The notes below the pieces were generated by a model. That model had not been told where the DNA came from. It worked only from the letters and a program-made list of their open reading frames with translations, and did no database searches. From NCBI RefSeq assembly GCF_963677575.1, contig NZ_OY782038.1, positions 5,353,001 through 5,417,000 of the forward strand: a stretch of DNA of 64,000 nucleotides, read 5' to 3'. How positions within the stretch are numbered: the first letter of the stretch is position 1; each line of letters opens with the position of its first letter. The translations under genes were made by a program, and so were the position numbers. The stretch is from an uncultured Draconibacterium sp. (GTDB taxonomy: Bacteria; Bacteroidota; Bacteroidia; Bacteroidales; Prolixibacteraceae). Below, one piece after another: positions 8,434-15,950 of this stretch.

Positions 8434-9033
8434 TTATATGGCCGTTGTTTCCTGTTCAAATTCTTGTGTTTTCTGTTGTACTTCTTCTAATTTGGTAATG
8501 ATTATATTGATTACACTAAGCTTAGCCTGATAATATTCCAACATGGCGTTTATTACGCGCTCGTCATTTGGGTTGGCTGTCAAATCCTTCTGCAGGTTTT
8601 GGTAAAGTGTTTCAAACTCGGCCAACTCATCGTTCATCATATTTTGTTCGTCTTCTGAAATCAAACCTTCTTCAATCCATTTGTCCCATTGCTCCATGCC
8701 AGTGCTTATGGAGTTGGTGTAATAATATTCAACCTCCTGGTATTCGGGTGAAATTGATGCAAGACTGATGCTTGCCGATTCAGTTTTTGAATTAAAAAGG
8801 CCCTGGTTGTCAGGCGAAAAGTAGATAAACGCCTGGTTGGTTGCCAAAAATACAAATACAATGGCAGCTGCAACTTTCAAAATAAGATTCAGACTTATCG
8901 TTTTTTTCGTTTTATTTTGTGCATCAAGCTTTGCCTCAAATCGTGCAAAGTGGCCTTCCATCGGTTCGTTATCGTTTAACAAATCAATGTTATCCAGTAT
9001 CAGTTTTTCTATGTTATCCTTCTTTTCCATCAT
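8434..9033 (-). CDS. Putative anti-sigma factor, single-pass membrane protein
   Basis: The 199-residue protein has an N-terminal cytoplasmic segment (1-45) containing MEGHFARFEAKL, a pattern typical of Bacteroidota anti-sigma proteins. One transmembrane helix follows (about 46-70, LILKVAAAIVFVFLATNQAFIYF). The periplasmic part is long and helical with a coiled-coil-like end (KLEEVQQKTQEFEQE). Its start lies one base after the stop of the ECF sigma gene, the standard arrangement for sigma and its membrane inhibitor. The function therefore rests on position and topology rather than on a clear zinc anti-sigma motif, which is absent. Confidence 0.75.
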   Translation of the reverse strand: MMEKKDNIEKLILDNIDLLNDNEPMEGHFARFEAKLDAQNKTKKTISLNLILKVAAAIVFVFLATNQAFIYFSPDNQGLFNSKTESASISLASISPEYQEVEYYYTNSISTGMEQWDKWIEEGLISEDEQNMMNDELAEFETLYQNLQKDLTANPNDERVINAMLEYYQAKLSVINIIITKLEEVQQKTQEFEQETTAI

Positions 9034-9034
9034 C

Positions 9035-9703
9035 TTAATTGTATGAAAATATTTCCTTCCCTCTCAATATCTCTCGTAACTTATTCTTAGCTCTCAGCAG
9101 CTGGGTTCTCGAAGCTGAATTCGATATGCCCAAGATCTGGCTGATCTCTTCGTGGTCGTACCCTTCAATCAGGTAAAGACTTAACACAACACGGTAGCCG
9201 TCAGAAAGTTCCTGGATCGACTGTTTCAGCACTTTAGCATCCAGTTCGCATGTATCCATATGGCTTTCGGCAATTTGTGCGGTACGTTCGTTTACCTCTT
9301 CAAATTGTACTTTTCGTTTCTTTAAATAATCCAATGAACGGTTTACAACAATACGCTTTAACCATGCCCCGAAGCTTACTTCGCCTTTGTAAGTGCCGAT
9401 CTTTTTAAATGCACTTAAAAAGGCCTCCTGCATTACATCTTCGGCTTCCATCTGATCATTTACAATCCGTATGCTTACACTGAACATGGCTTTGTAATAA
9501 AGCTTGTACAGTTGGAACTGCGCCTTCTGGCTTCCTTCCTTGCACTGATCGATGATCTCCTGATGAATATTTTTATAAAGTGTATTCAATCGCTTATTTT
9601 TCTGATTCAATGACGATGGCAATAATTCAATGTTGCATACGTTACGGAAATATTTTTTGTTTTTGGATATTTTTTTCAGAAAGAGCGAATAGAATAGGCC
9701 CAA
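9035..9703 (-). CDS. ECF-family RNA polymerase sigma factor
   Basis: The protein has sigma region 2 (FQLYKLYYKAMFSVSIRIVNDQMEAEDVMQEAFLSAF type core, about residues 62-100) with the DVMQEAF motif. Region 4 (about 165-215) has the helix-turn-helix YDHEEISQILGISNSASRTQLLRAK. It lacks region 3 and so is an ECF sigma-70. The ATG at 9703 adds about 40 unusual residues before the usual ECF beginning. A TTG at 9589 starting LNTLYKNIHQE is a plausible alternative, so the start is uncertain. The anti-sigma gene and the DUF4097 gene follow, suggesting autoregulation in response to an envelope signal. Confidence 0.9.
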   Translation of the reverse strand: MGLFYSLFLKKISKNKKYFRNVCNIELLPSSLNQKNKRLNTLYKNIHQEIIDQCKEGSQKAQFQLYKLYYKAMFSVSIRIVNDQMEAEDVMQEAFLSAFKKIGTYKGEVSFGAWLKRIVVNRSLDYLKKRKVQFEEVNERTAQIAESHMDTCELDAKVLKQSIQELSDGYRVVLSLYLIEGYDHEEISQILGISNSASRTQLLRAKNKLREILRGKEIFSYN

Positions 9704-9775
9704 TACTATTCGGTACTGCCGGTTCGATCAGGATAAATATTTTTCCTTCGGCTAAGTTTTAGAACGACAAAGCTT

Positions 9776-10471
9776 TTATAATGAGTTATAATACTCTATC
9801 ACTTCAATCATTTTGTCTTCTTTGCCAGGTTTTATTTTATTCTCCTTTATAAAATCCTCGATTTGCCTTTGATGATCGGTGAAGAAATTCTGCAAATCTT
9901 TTCTTGATTCAATTTCTACGGCAGCTTGCTGGTTTAAACGCAGGTAATAAGAATCTGGGCGTTTTACGAATTTTGCGGGTTCCGGATCTTTTAAAGCTGC
10001 AGCAGGTTTGGGCTTTTGATAGAGCACTTCCGGGCGAGCGTACAGACTAACATCGCCCTCGGTTAAAAGAATAAAATAGCCATGTTTTATTTTGCTCCCC
10101 AATTTGTAAGGTATATATGAAAAAGTATCTTCTCCAACCACTGCTTTTTCTACAATTTCAGGCTCAGCAATTGCCAGAATTTGGTTGTCGGGTGTTTGAA
10201 ATTCCATTTCGTCGTTGAAAATATTGTAGCGTAAAGGAATGTCGTTATACTGAATTTTCTGGTTCGTAAAAATGGTTCCTTTCGTAAATTCATCGTTTAA
10301 ATAGGGCGAGCCTTCAATATCGCTTTCGGTGAGCGTGTTCTTATATTCTCCCTTCGACATTTTATTCAATTCAAAAAAATCGATTGCATTTCGCATATCA
10401 TAAATGCTTTGGGCGAAAAGACCCGCAGATGAAAATAACAGGATAGTAAATAGAAAAATGTACTTCTTCAT
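9776..10471 (-). CDS. Conserved exported protein of unknown function
   Basis: The 231-residue protein has a clean signal peptide (1-20, ending FAQ). The body is mixed alpha/beta and lacks any motif that I recognise. A proline/lysine-rich linker (QKPKPAAALKDPEPAKF, about 151-167) separates an N-terminal part from a helical C-terminal tail rich in Lys and Glu. It is likely periplasmic or surface-exposed. It lies between the ECF sigma gene and an amino-acid racemase gene on the same strand, with gaps of about 30 bases to the racemase, so co-transcription with the racemase is possible. No function assigned. Confidence 0.75.
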   Translation of the reverse strand: MKKYIFLFTILLFSSAGLFAQSIYDMRNAIDFFELNKMSKGEYKNTLTESDIEGSPYLNDEFTKGTIFTNQKIQYNDIPLRYNIFNDEMEFQTPDNQILAIAEPEIVEKAVVGEDTFSYIPYKLGSKIKHGYFILLTEGDVSLYARPEVLYQKPKPAAALKDPEPAKFVKRPDSYYLRLNQQAAVEIESRKDLQNFFTDHQRQIEDFIKENKIKPGKEDKMIEVIEYYNSL

Positions 10472-10500
10472 GGCTAATAGTTTATAGAGTTAATAGTGTG

Positions 10501-11196
10501 TTACTCATTTGTAATTGCAAATTCGGCAATGGCTTTGGCGTGTAATTCAAGTGTACTGAAAAGTGGTTGTTCAAAATCATCCTGACTGATCAGCAGTGGT
10601 ATCTCGGTGCATCCCAATATCATGCCTTCAGCACCTTTATCGGCAAGTTTATTCATAATTGAAAGGAAGCCGGTTTTGGTTTCCTGAAGAAAAACTTCTT
10701 TCAATAACTCAATCATAATGGAGTCATGAATAAATTCGCGTTCCTGTTTTTCGGGCACGATAACTTCGATGTCGTGCTCGGCCAATTTTGTTTTGTAGAA
10801 GTCGAGTTCCATAGTTTCGCGCGTCCCCAGCAAGCCAACTTTTTTTATTCCTTTTGATTTTATGGCATCGGCTGTGGCATCGGCAATGTGTAGAATCGGA
10901 ACATCAATTTCAGTTTCTAACTGATCGTAGGTAAAATGAAGCGTGTTGGCACAAAGTGCAATAAAATCGGCACCGGCATTACAAACTGTTTCGCCGGCTT
11001 TTTTCACGATGGAGTATACGCCTTCGCGGTCGTTTTGCTGGTTACAGGCATAAATGTCGCCGTAATTTACCGAGTACAAAATAATCTCAGGAAAGGTTAA
11101 TCCACCCTGGTTCTTGTTAACTGTTTCGTTAATGATTTTGTAGTATTCCTGTGACGATACCCAGCCGGTTCCTCCAACCAATCCAATTTTCTTCAT
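10501..11196 (-). CDS. Aspartate/glutamate racemase family protein
   Basis: Starting at the ATG at 11196, the 231-residue protein begins MKKIGLVGGTGW, the typical start of Asp/Glu racemases. An upstream ATG at 11220 would add eight charged residues and is less likely. The two catalytic cysteines are in CANTLHF and in GCTEIPLL, the paired signature of cofactor-independent amino-acid racemases, which take up and return the alpha proton from opposite faces. It is a broad amino-acid or hydantoin-like racemase rather than the peptidoglycan enzyme, since murI is present at 60570. Diverges from the U32 gene over an 86-base gap. Confidence 0.88.
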   Translation of the reverse strand: MKKIGLVGGTGWVSSQEYYKIINETVNKNQGGLTFPEIILYSVNYGDIYACNQQNDREGVYSIVKKAGETVCNAGADFIALCANTLHFTYDQLETEIDVPILHIADATADAIKSKGIKKVGLLGTRETMELDFYKTKLAEHDIEVIVPEKQEREFIHDSIMIELLKEVFLQETKTGFLSIMNKLADKGAEGMILGCTEIPLLISQDDFEQPLFSTLELHAKAIAEFAITNE

Positions 11197-11260
11197 TTTG
11201 TTTAATTTTCTTCTTTTCAAAAGTGCTAATTTATTTGAGATAGTTAAAATTTATTATTGC

Positions 11261-11268
11261 TAATTTTG
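11261..11268 (+). promoter_or_regulatory. Candidate -7 promoter box for the U32 gene
   Basis: TAATTTTG matches TAnnTTTG and lies 14 bases ahead of the ATG at 11283, implying a very short leader. A TTTG about 23 bases further upstream could be the -33 element but the spacing is long. Confidence 0.4.
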
Positions 11269-11282
11269 CGCGAAAATAGATT

Positions 11283-13259
11283 ATGCAGAAACCGGAACTT
11301 CTTTTACCTGTTGGAAATCCAGAATCGTTTTATGCCGCATTGCGTGGTGGTGCCGATGCCATTTTCCTGGGATTAAAACAATTTAACGCCCGCGGAAGGG
11401 CAAAGAATTTTACCAACGGACAGCTTGTTACCATTTTAAAGGAAGCCAAAAAGAAGAATATTCGGATTTATATCACCCTAAATACGGTCATCAAAAACAA
11501 CGAAATTCCGGAGTTGCTTGATTACCTGAATTTTTTGAACCAGGTTGGCGTAAACGGAGTGATCATTCAGGATTGGGGCGTTTTTTATATTGCACGTACC
11601 TATTTCCCAAATTTGGTGTTGCATGCCAGTACACAAATGGGAATTCATAATTCAACCGGAGCCAATTATGCGCATAAAAAAGGAATAGAACGAGTTGTTC
11701 TGGCCCGCGAAATCACCTTGCGCGAACTCACTAAAATATGCAAAAAGAGCAAGGTTGAAACCGAAGTTTTTATTCACGGTGCGCTGTGTTATTCGTTTTC
11801 CGGAATGTGTCTTTACAGCAGTTATGCTGGGGGGAGGGGAGCCAACCGCGGACTTTGTACCCAACCTTGTCGACGCACCTACACTGCTAAAAATACACAT
11901 CAGTATCTCTTTAATTTAAAAGATAACCAGCAAATTGATTTGGTGAATCGTTTTGCAAAAATGGGAGTGAGCAGTTTAAAAGTTGAGGGGAGAATGAAAT
12001 CGGGCGAATACACCTACCGGGTGGCGCAAGCTTACCGAACTGCACTTGACGAACCGGATCAGCTGGAAAAGGCCAAAGAACTTTTGTCGCTTGATTTTGG
12101 ACGCGAGAAAACGGCCTACTTCATGGGGAAAGATGTAAATAAAGCTATTGCCGAAAAAACAGTTGCCGGCGTTTATCTTGGGAAAGTTGAGCGGATTAAA
12201 GGGCAGAATATCTGGTTAAACTCGCAAATGAATGTTGAGCAGGGTTTTCGTTTGCGTTTTCATATTCCGGGCACTGAAAAACAGGAAACCGTTAAGGTAC
12301 GAGAAGTAGTGAAAGAGAATGGTTTGTTTAAAATTCATTCGGGCGGGAAACAGGTAAAACCCAATAGCGAGGTTTATTTGGCGGGGATTAGCGATGTTAA
12401 GTTTCCATCGAAACTTGATGATACAACTGCTCATTTTAAGCAGCTGAAATACGGACAGAAACAAAAGATGATTGCTGCTTTAAAAGGTAGGGAGAATGGC
12501 CGCAAAGAAGAGTTCTATTTTCGCATAAACTCCATGGAGTGGCTGAAAAAGATGAACCTGAACGAAATGGAAGGTTTGTTCCTGGCTTTTTCTAAAATTA
12601 CCTGGAGCCGCTTTGATCCGGAGGTGCCGTTTATCCAAAAGTTTAAGCAGAAAATCTATATCGAATTGCCTAAGTTTATCCAACAGGATGCCTTGCAGTT
12701 TTATCGTGAGCTGATCGCCAAAATGGTAAAATGCGGATTACGTAATTTTGTTGTCAGCCACATTTCGCAACTGGATCTGATCCCGCCAAAGTGCCGGATT
12801 ATTACCAACGAAAATGTGTATGTTTTTAACGATGCTGCAGCTCGTTTTATCAAAACCGAAGGAGTGAGCCTGTTTTCTTATCCGCAGGAAATTGATTTTG
12901 AAACCATGTTCTCCCTGTCGCACAAAGACGGAATTGTTCCGGTTTATTTCTATCCCGAACTTTTCCATTCGCGAATGCCCATTTCCATGAAAGAAGGTAA
13001 TGATGAACTGGTGGATGATATGAACATAAAGTTGCAGCGTTTTCGCCGAAATGGTGTTACATCAATTGTTCCGCAGGTTCCGGTTTCGATTTCGCAATCG
13101 AAGAACAAACTGAAAAAGAATGGTTTCTACCGGTTTTTAATTGATTTGAGTTACGAGCCGGTTTCAAAACACCGGGCAAAAACGGTGAAAAGCCGTATCC
13201 TACGATCGGAGCAAATTCAACCATCGAATACCTTTAATTTTAATAAAGGATTGAAATAG
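11283..13259 (+). CDS. Peptidase U32 family protein (RNA hydroxylation type)
   Basis: The 658-residue protein opens with PELLLPVGNPESFYAALRGGADAIFLG, the U32 barrel start. It contains the family signature around residues 158-200 with cysteines in GALCYSFSGMC and GLCTQPCRR. U32 proteins such as TrhP and RlhA hydroxylate tRNA U34 or 23S rRNA using prephenate-derived chemistry and an iron-sulfur site; collagenase activity is the older label. Which RNA is the target here is not shown by the sequence. The extended C-terminus (about 400-658) is the usual Bacteroidota long form. The gene stands alone, with a possible hairpin about 25-45 bases after the stop. Confidence 0.85.
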   Translation: MQKPELLLPVGNPESFYAALRGGADAIFLGLKQFNARGRAKNFTNGQLVTILKEAKKKNIRIYITLNTVIKNNEIPELLDYLNFLNQVGVNGVIIQDWGVFYIARTYFPNLVLHASTQMGIHNSTGANYAHKKGIERVVLAREITLRELTKICKKSKVETEVFIHGALCYSFSGMCLYSSYAGGRGANRGLCTQPCRRTYTAKNTHQYLFNLKDNQQIDLVNRFAKMGVSSLKVEGRMKSGEYTYRVAQAYRTALDEPDQLEKAKELLSLDFGREKTAYFMGKDVNKAIAEKTVAGVYLGKVERIKGQNIWLNSQMNVEQGFRLRFHIPGTEKQETVKVREVVKENGLFKIHSGGKQVKPNSEVYLAGISDVKFPSKLDDTTAHFKQLKYGQKQKMIAALKGRENGRKEEFYFRINSMEWLKKMNLNEMEGLFLAFSKITWSRFDPEVPFIQKFKQKIYIELPKFIQQDALQFYRELIAKMVKCGLRNFVVSHISQLDLIPPKCRIITNENVYVFNDAAARFIKTEGVSLFSYPQEIDFETMFSLSHKDGIVPVYFYPELFHSRMPISMKEGNDELVDDMNIKLQRFRRNGVTSIVPQVPVSISQSKNKLKKNGFYRFLIDLSYEPVSKHRAKTVKSRILRSEQIQPSNTFNFNKGLK

Positions 13260-13349
13260 CCAGAATCAAATAAAAAATAACTACAGGGAATCGTTTTTCC
13301 TGTGGATAGGTGGTTGATTTTAAATTTTTACCCTGCTACTAAACTTTTG

Positions 13350-13384
13350 TTTCGCGTGGGAAGATTTTAAAACACCACGCGAAA
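13350..13384. other. Perfect 10-bp inverted repeat between convergent genes
   Basis: TTTCGCGTGG (13350-13359) and CCACGCGAAA (13375-13384) are exact complements with a 15-base loop. There is no T-run directly after it, so it may be a terminator-like or protein-bound element rather than a classical terminator. It lies 90 bases after the U32 stop. Confidence 0.55.
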
Positions 13385-13440
13385 AGATTCACGCAGTAGC
13401 GGAAGTATTACACTGAACCCAGAATAAAATATACAAACTA

Positions 13441-14634
13441 TTAGGAACCGTAGTTTGCTAACTTATTGTTATACGACTCAATCACTTTGAATACCTGGTG
13501 ATCTGCCTCAAACACCTTTCCATAAGCTTCTTTCGCTAATTGGAAATTCAATTTTGCATTCTTAAAATCTTTTTTGTCGTGTTGAATTAAAGCGGTATAG
13601 AATTTTAAATTACCGCTTACCTTATAATCAGATGAATAGTCACTTGTTTGCTCCGATAAGAATTGAATCAACTCGTCTGGTTTATTAGCGGTCCAATAAA
13701 ATGCCATCAGGTCTTGATATACTGTTGGAGCTTCCGGAGCTATTAAGAAAAACTGTTTTGTCCGCTCCTTATACGATTCCATATTCAGAGCCATTTCTAA
13801 CTCCAGTAATGCTTTAACAGTAGAATAATTGTTGGGTTCGATAACATCAGATTTCTTGTAATACTCCATGGCATTTGCCGAATCCTCAAGCTCCAGGTAC
13901 ATTACCGCAATCATTCTGGCAACATTAGCCTTATTTTCAGGATCCTCATACAGGTCGAATGCTTTTTTTGCACTCTCAATTCCTTTTTCTGTTTGATCGG
14001 TGTATAAATAGGCATAAGCAAGATTATAATTACTGTAAGGATCTTTATTGTTTAGTTCTATCGATTTTTTAAAGAATGGAATAGATGAATGATAATTCAG
14101 GTTGATAAGATAAGCATATCCAATACCATAAGCCGACCAATAATCAAACACTTCGTTTTCATAAGCATTCAGGTAATAGCTTTTAAATTTATCCACCAAA
14201 ACCGAATCCGGTATTAACCAATTATCGTCATATTTTAAATGAATCTCATGATAGAAATTACCTAATTCTTTTTGCATCTCATAATTGCCAGGGTATTTAT
14301 CAATCAGGTCAAGCAATACAGTATTAGGCGAAAATTTATACACGGAAAAATTACCTTCACTTCCACGAATAGCTGATAGTTCCTCATCCGGGTTAAGGTC
14401 TTTTAATGCAAAAGTTTGATGCATCTCACCCGTTACATAATAGTTTAATACCAGCTTAGTTTTTGCAATTGCAATTTCCGGTTTTTCATTATTAGGATCG
14501 GCATCATCTAACAGCTTAAATGCAGATTCGTATTTTTTTAATTGAATAAGCTTGTTTGCATCTTCTATTACTTTTTTTTGAGCAAAGGAAATGGTGAAGC
14601 AAAATACCAGAATTAGAGTGAGTTTTAGTTTCAT
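13441..14634 (-). CDS. Exported TPR-repeat protein
   Basis: From the ATG at 14634 the 397-residue protein begins with a signal peptide MKLKLTLILVFCFTISFAQ. The longer ORF start at 14670 would put charged residues in front of that signal and is rejected. The body is a solenoid of tetratricopeptide helices. Clear units include WSAYGIGYAYLINLNYHSS, DPYSNYNLAYAYLYTDQTE and ENKANVARMIAVMYLELED. These repeats mediate protein contacts in the periplasm or at the outer membrane. No enzymatic domain is seen. It is the last ordinary gene before the AT-rich island that begins upstream of it. Confidence 0.82.
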   Translation of the reverse strand: MKLKLTLILVFCFTISFAQKKVIEDANKLIQLKKYESAFKLLDDADPNNEKPEIAIAKTKLVLNYYVTGEMHQTFALKDLNPDEELSAIRGSEGNFSVYKFSPNTVLLDLIDKYPGNYEMQKELGNFYHEIHLKYDDNWLIPDSVLVDKFKSYYLNAYENEVFDYWSAYGIGYAYLINLNYHSSIPFFKKSIELNNKDPYSNYNLAYAYLYTDQTEKGIESAKKAFDLYEDPENKANVARMIAVMYLELEDSANAMEYYKKSDVIEPNNYSTVKALLELEMALNMESYKERTKQFFLIAPEAPTVYQDLMAFYWTANKPDELIQFLSEQTSDYSSDYKVSGNLKFYTALIQHDKKDFKNAKLNFQLAKEAYGKVFEADHQVFKVIESYNNKLANYGS

Positions 14635-14788
14635 ATTTTTTTGTTTATGGTACCAATTTGTATATATCAACCATGTGGTTATTAGTTTTATCCTATCATT
14701 TTTTTACTGGTTTTTAAATAGCCAAAATGGAGAGATAACAACCACTGTTTTGTTTCTTAATTATTCAACTGTTATCTCTGGGCACGTA

Positions 14789-14849
14789 TTCAACGGTTTA
14801 ACGTTTTTGATGCAATAAATGTATATATAATCTTACAAATGCAAAAGTT
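14789..14849 (+). repeat. Diverged direct repeat, left copy, bounding the AT-rich island
   Basis: This 61-base segment starts TTCAACGGTTTAACGTTTTT and ends GCAAAAGTT. It aligns by hand with 17483-17542 at about three of four positions with one single-base gap. Between the copies lie a lipoprotein gene and the TOPRIM/ATPase pair. The rest of the 326-base gap 14635-14960 is AT-rich with no gene. Confidence 0.65.
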
Positions 14850-14885
14850 GATTCGGTAAAATGCAGGGATTACTTTGCGCCCCAA

Positions 14886-14901
14886 TCCGTCAGTTGACGG
14901 A
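14886..14901. repeat. Short palindrome
   Basis: TCCGTCA-GT-TGACGGA is a perfect 7-bp inverted repeat with a 2-base centre, 60 bases beyond the 3' end of the lipoprotein gene. It could be an operator or part of a REP-like element. Confidence 0.4.
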
Positions 14902-14960
14902 CGGGATGTATTTATAGCTCAATCATACGCTGATAAGTTCATTTCAATCGAATAGTACAC

Positions 14961-15260
14961 CTATTGCAAAATGGTGAGGGTGGGGGAACTAACATCATAT
15001 TCTGTTATCATTCTTGTTCTTCTGTTCCGTCTGCATAATGGGCAAACCTGCCTTTCGATCGTTGAAATACCTGTTGCTGTCATTACAGTTCCTCGGTTTA
15101 ATGTAAAATAGCTTGATTCATTATCAAATACTAAAGTGTCTGATTTATGGAGTGTCTCTACCCAAATACCATTAATTATTTCAGGATTTGGTTCATTACT
15201 ATCTTTCTCACAACTAATAGTCATAATTATTAGCAATCCAATCAAAAAGAAATTTTTCAT
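14961..15260 (-). CDS. Small putative lipoprotein, possibly truncated
   Basis: The 99-residue product has a lipoprotein signal (MKNFFLIGLLIIMTISC), with Cys17 as the lipid-anchored residue. A short acidic linker is followed by the beta-strand pattern IINGIWVETLHKSDTLVFDNESSYFTLNRG, which resembles the start of Bacteroidota lipocalin-like lipoproteins. After about residue 65 the composition changes abruptly to QVCPLCRRNRRTRM, unlike the expected continuing barrel. This suggests either a shortened gene or a frameshift-derived tail. It is inside the island flanked by direct repeats. Function unknown. Confidence 0.5.
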   Translation of the reverse strand: MKNFFLIGLLIIMTISCEKDSNEPNPEIINGIWVETLHKSDTLVFDNESSYFTLNRGTVMTATGISTIERQVCPLCRRNRRTRMITEYDVSSPTLTILQ

Positions 15261-15334
15261 AGCTAGGATTTTTAAGTTTATTTATTTGTATTAATTATGA
15301 TGATTCTTTCTTCATTTTGGTTGCGTTTTCAAGC

Positions 15335-15350
15335 TTGCACTTTGTTATGC
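15335..15350. other. GCATAAC-type boundary motif at the end of the TOPRIM gene
   Basis: TTGCACTTTGTTATGC sits directly against the TOPRIM gene stop codon. On the minus strand it begins GCATAAC, and GCATAAC recurs (plus strand) at 17366 on the far side of the gene pair. The two copies face away from the genes, a layout that resembles cassette ends, but no full attC fold was established. Confidence 0.3.
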
Positions 15351-15938
15351 TTATTTGTTTTGAATTTGTTTTTTCAATTCTGTGAATTGGTTTTTGTATT
15401 TTGAATAAATCTTATTTACATCAAGTGAATCAACAAAATTGTTGGTATTATATCCTTTCTGGTAGATTTTATTACCTCTCTTAAATAGTCCTTTAATTTT
15501 GAAATATGCATTCTTGCCAGTAACTCTTTTTAATGGTTTAATTTTAAGAAATTTACAAAGTCCTTCTAAGTCTGTAAGAAACCAGTCCTCAATCATTTTA
15601 TCAGCTTTGATATGAAAAACTTTACTGGCACCAAATTCAATTAATTTCTTTTCTGTTTTTGTCCAGTCTACAGGTGGTTTTTGTTGACACGGTATATCAA
15701 ATACATCTAAGTCATATGAACAAAATACAATTATTTCAGTTTTAGGAAATTTGGCAATAACTTCGTGCTTTAGTTTTGCTGGTGCTTTTTGCTCATATCT
15801 ACCTATCCCTTTTAGGTTCTTAATAATTATTTTAATGCCAGTTTTTCCATTTTCCTTTAATATCGGTATCAGTTTTTTGAAAAAGACTTCATCAGTCTCT
15901 CCTTCTGTAAATATTACTATGACTTTAGAGGTATCCAT
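15351..15938 (-). CDS. TOPRIM-like (DUF4276-type) protein paired with an ATPase
   Basis: The 195-residue protein starts VIVIFTEGETDEVFF with Glu12 in the TOPRIM glutamate motif, and has a DxD as YDLDVF (Asp76, Asp78) after a hydrophobic strand (EIIVFCS). It continues with MIEDWFLTD (Glu117, Asp118), which is characteristic of the DUF4276/RloB-like group. TOPRIM folds hydrolyse phosphodiester bonds with Mg2+, so a nuclease effector is plausible. Twelve bases separate it from the upstream ATPase gene, so the two are co-transcribed. ATPase+TOPRIM pairs of this layout (AbiL, PARIS, OLD-type) act against phage. The gene is visibly AT-richer than its neighbours. Confidence 0.75.
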   Translation of the reverse strand: MDTSKVIVIFTEGETDEVFFKKLIPILKENGKTGIKIIIKNLKGIGRYEQKAPAKLKHEVIAKFPKTEIIVFCSYDLDVFDIPCQQKPPVDWTKTEKKLIEFGASKVFHIKADKMIEDWFLTDLEGLCKFLKIKPLKRVTGKNAYFKIKGLFKRGNKIYQKGYNTNNFVDSLDVNKIYSKYKNQFTELKKQIQNK

Positions 15939-15950
15939 TAATTAATCTAT

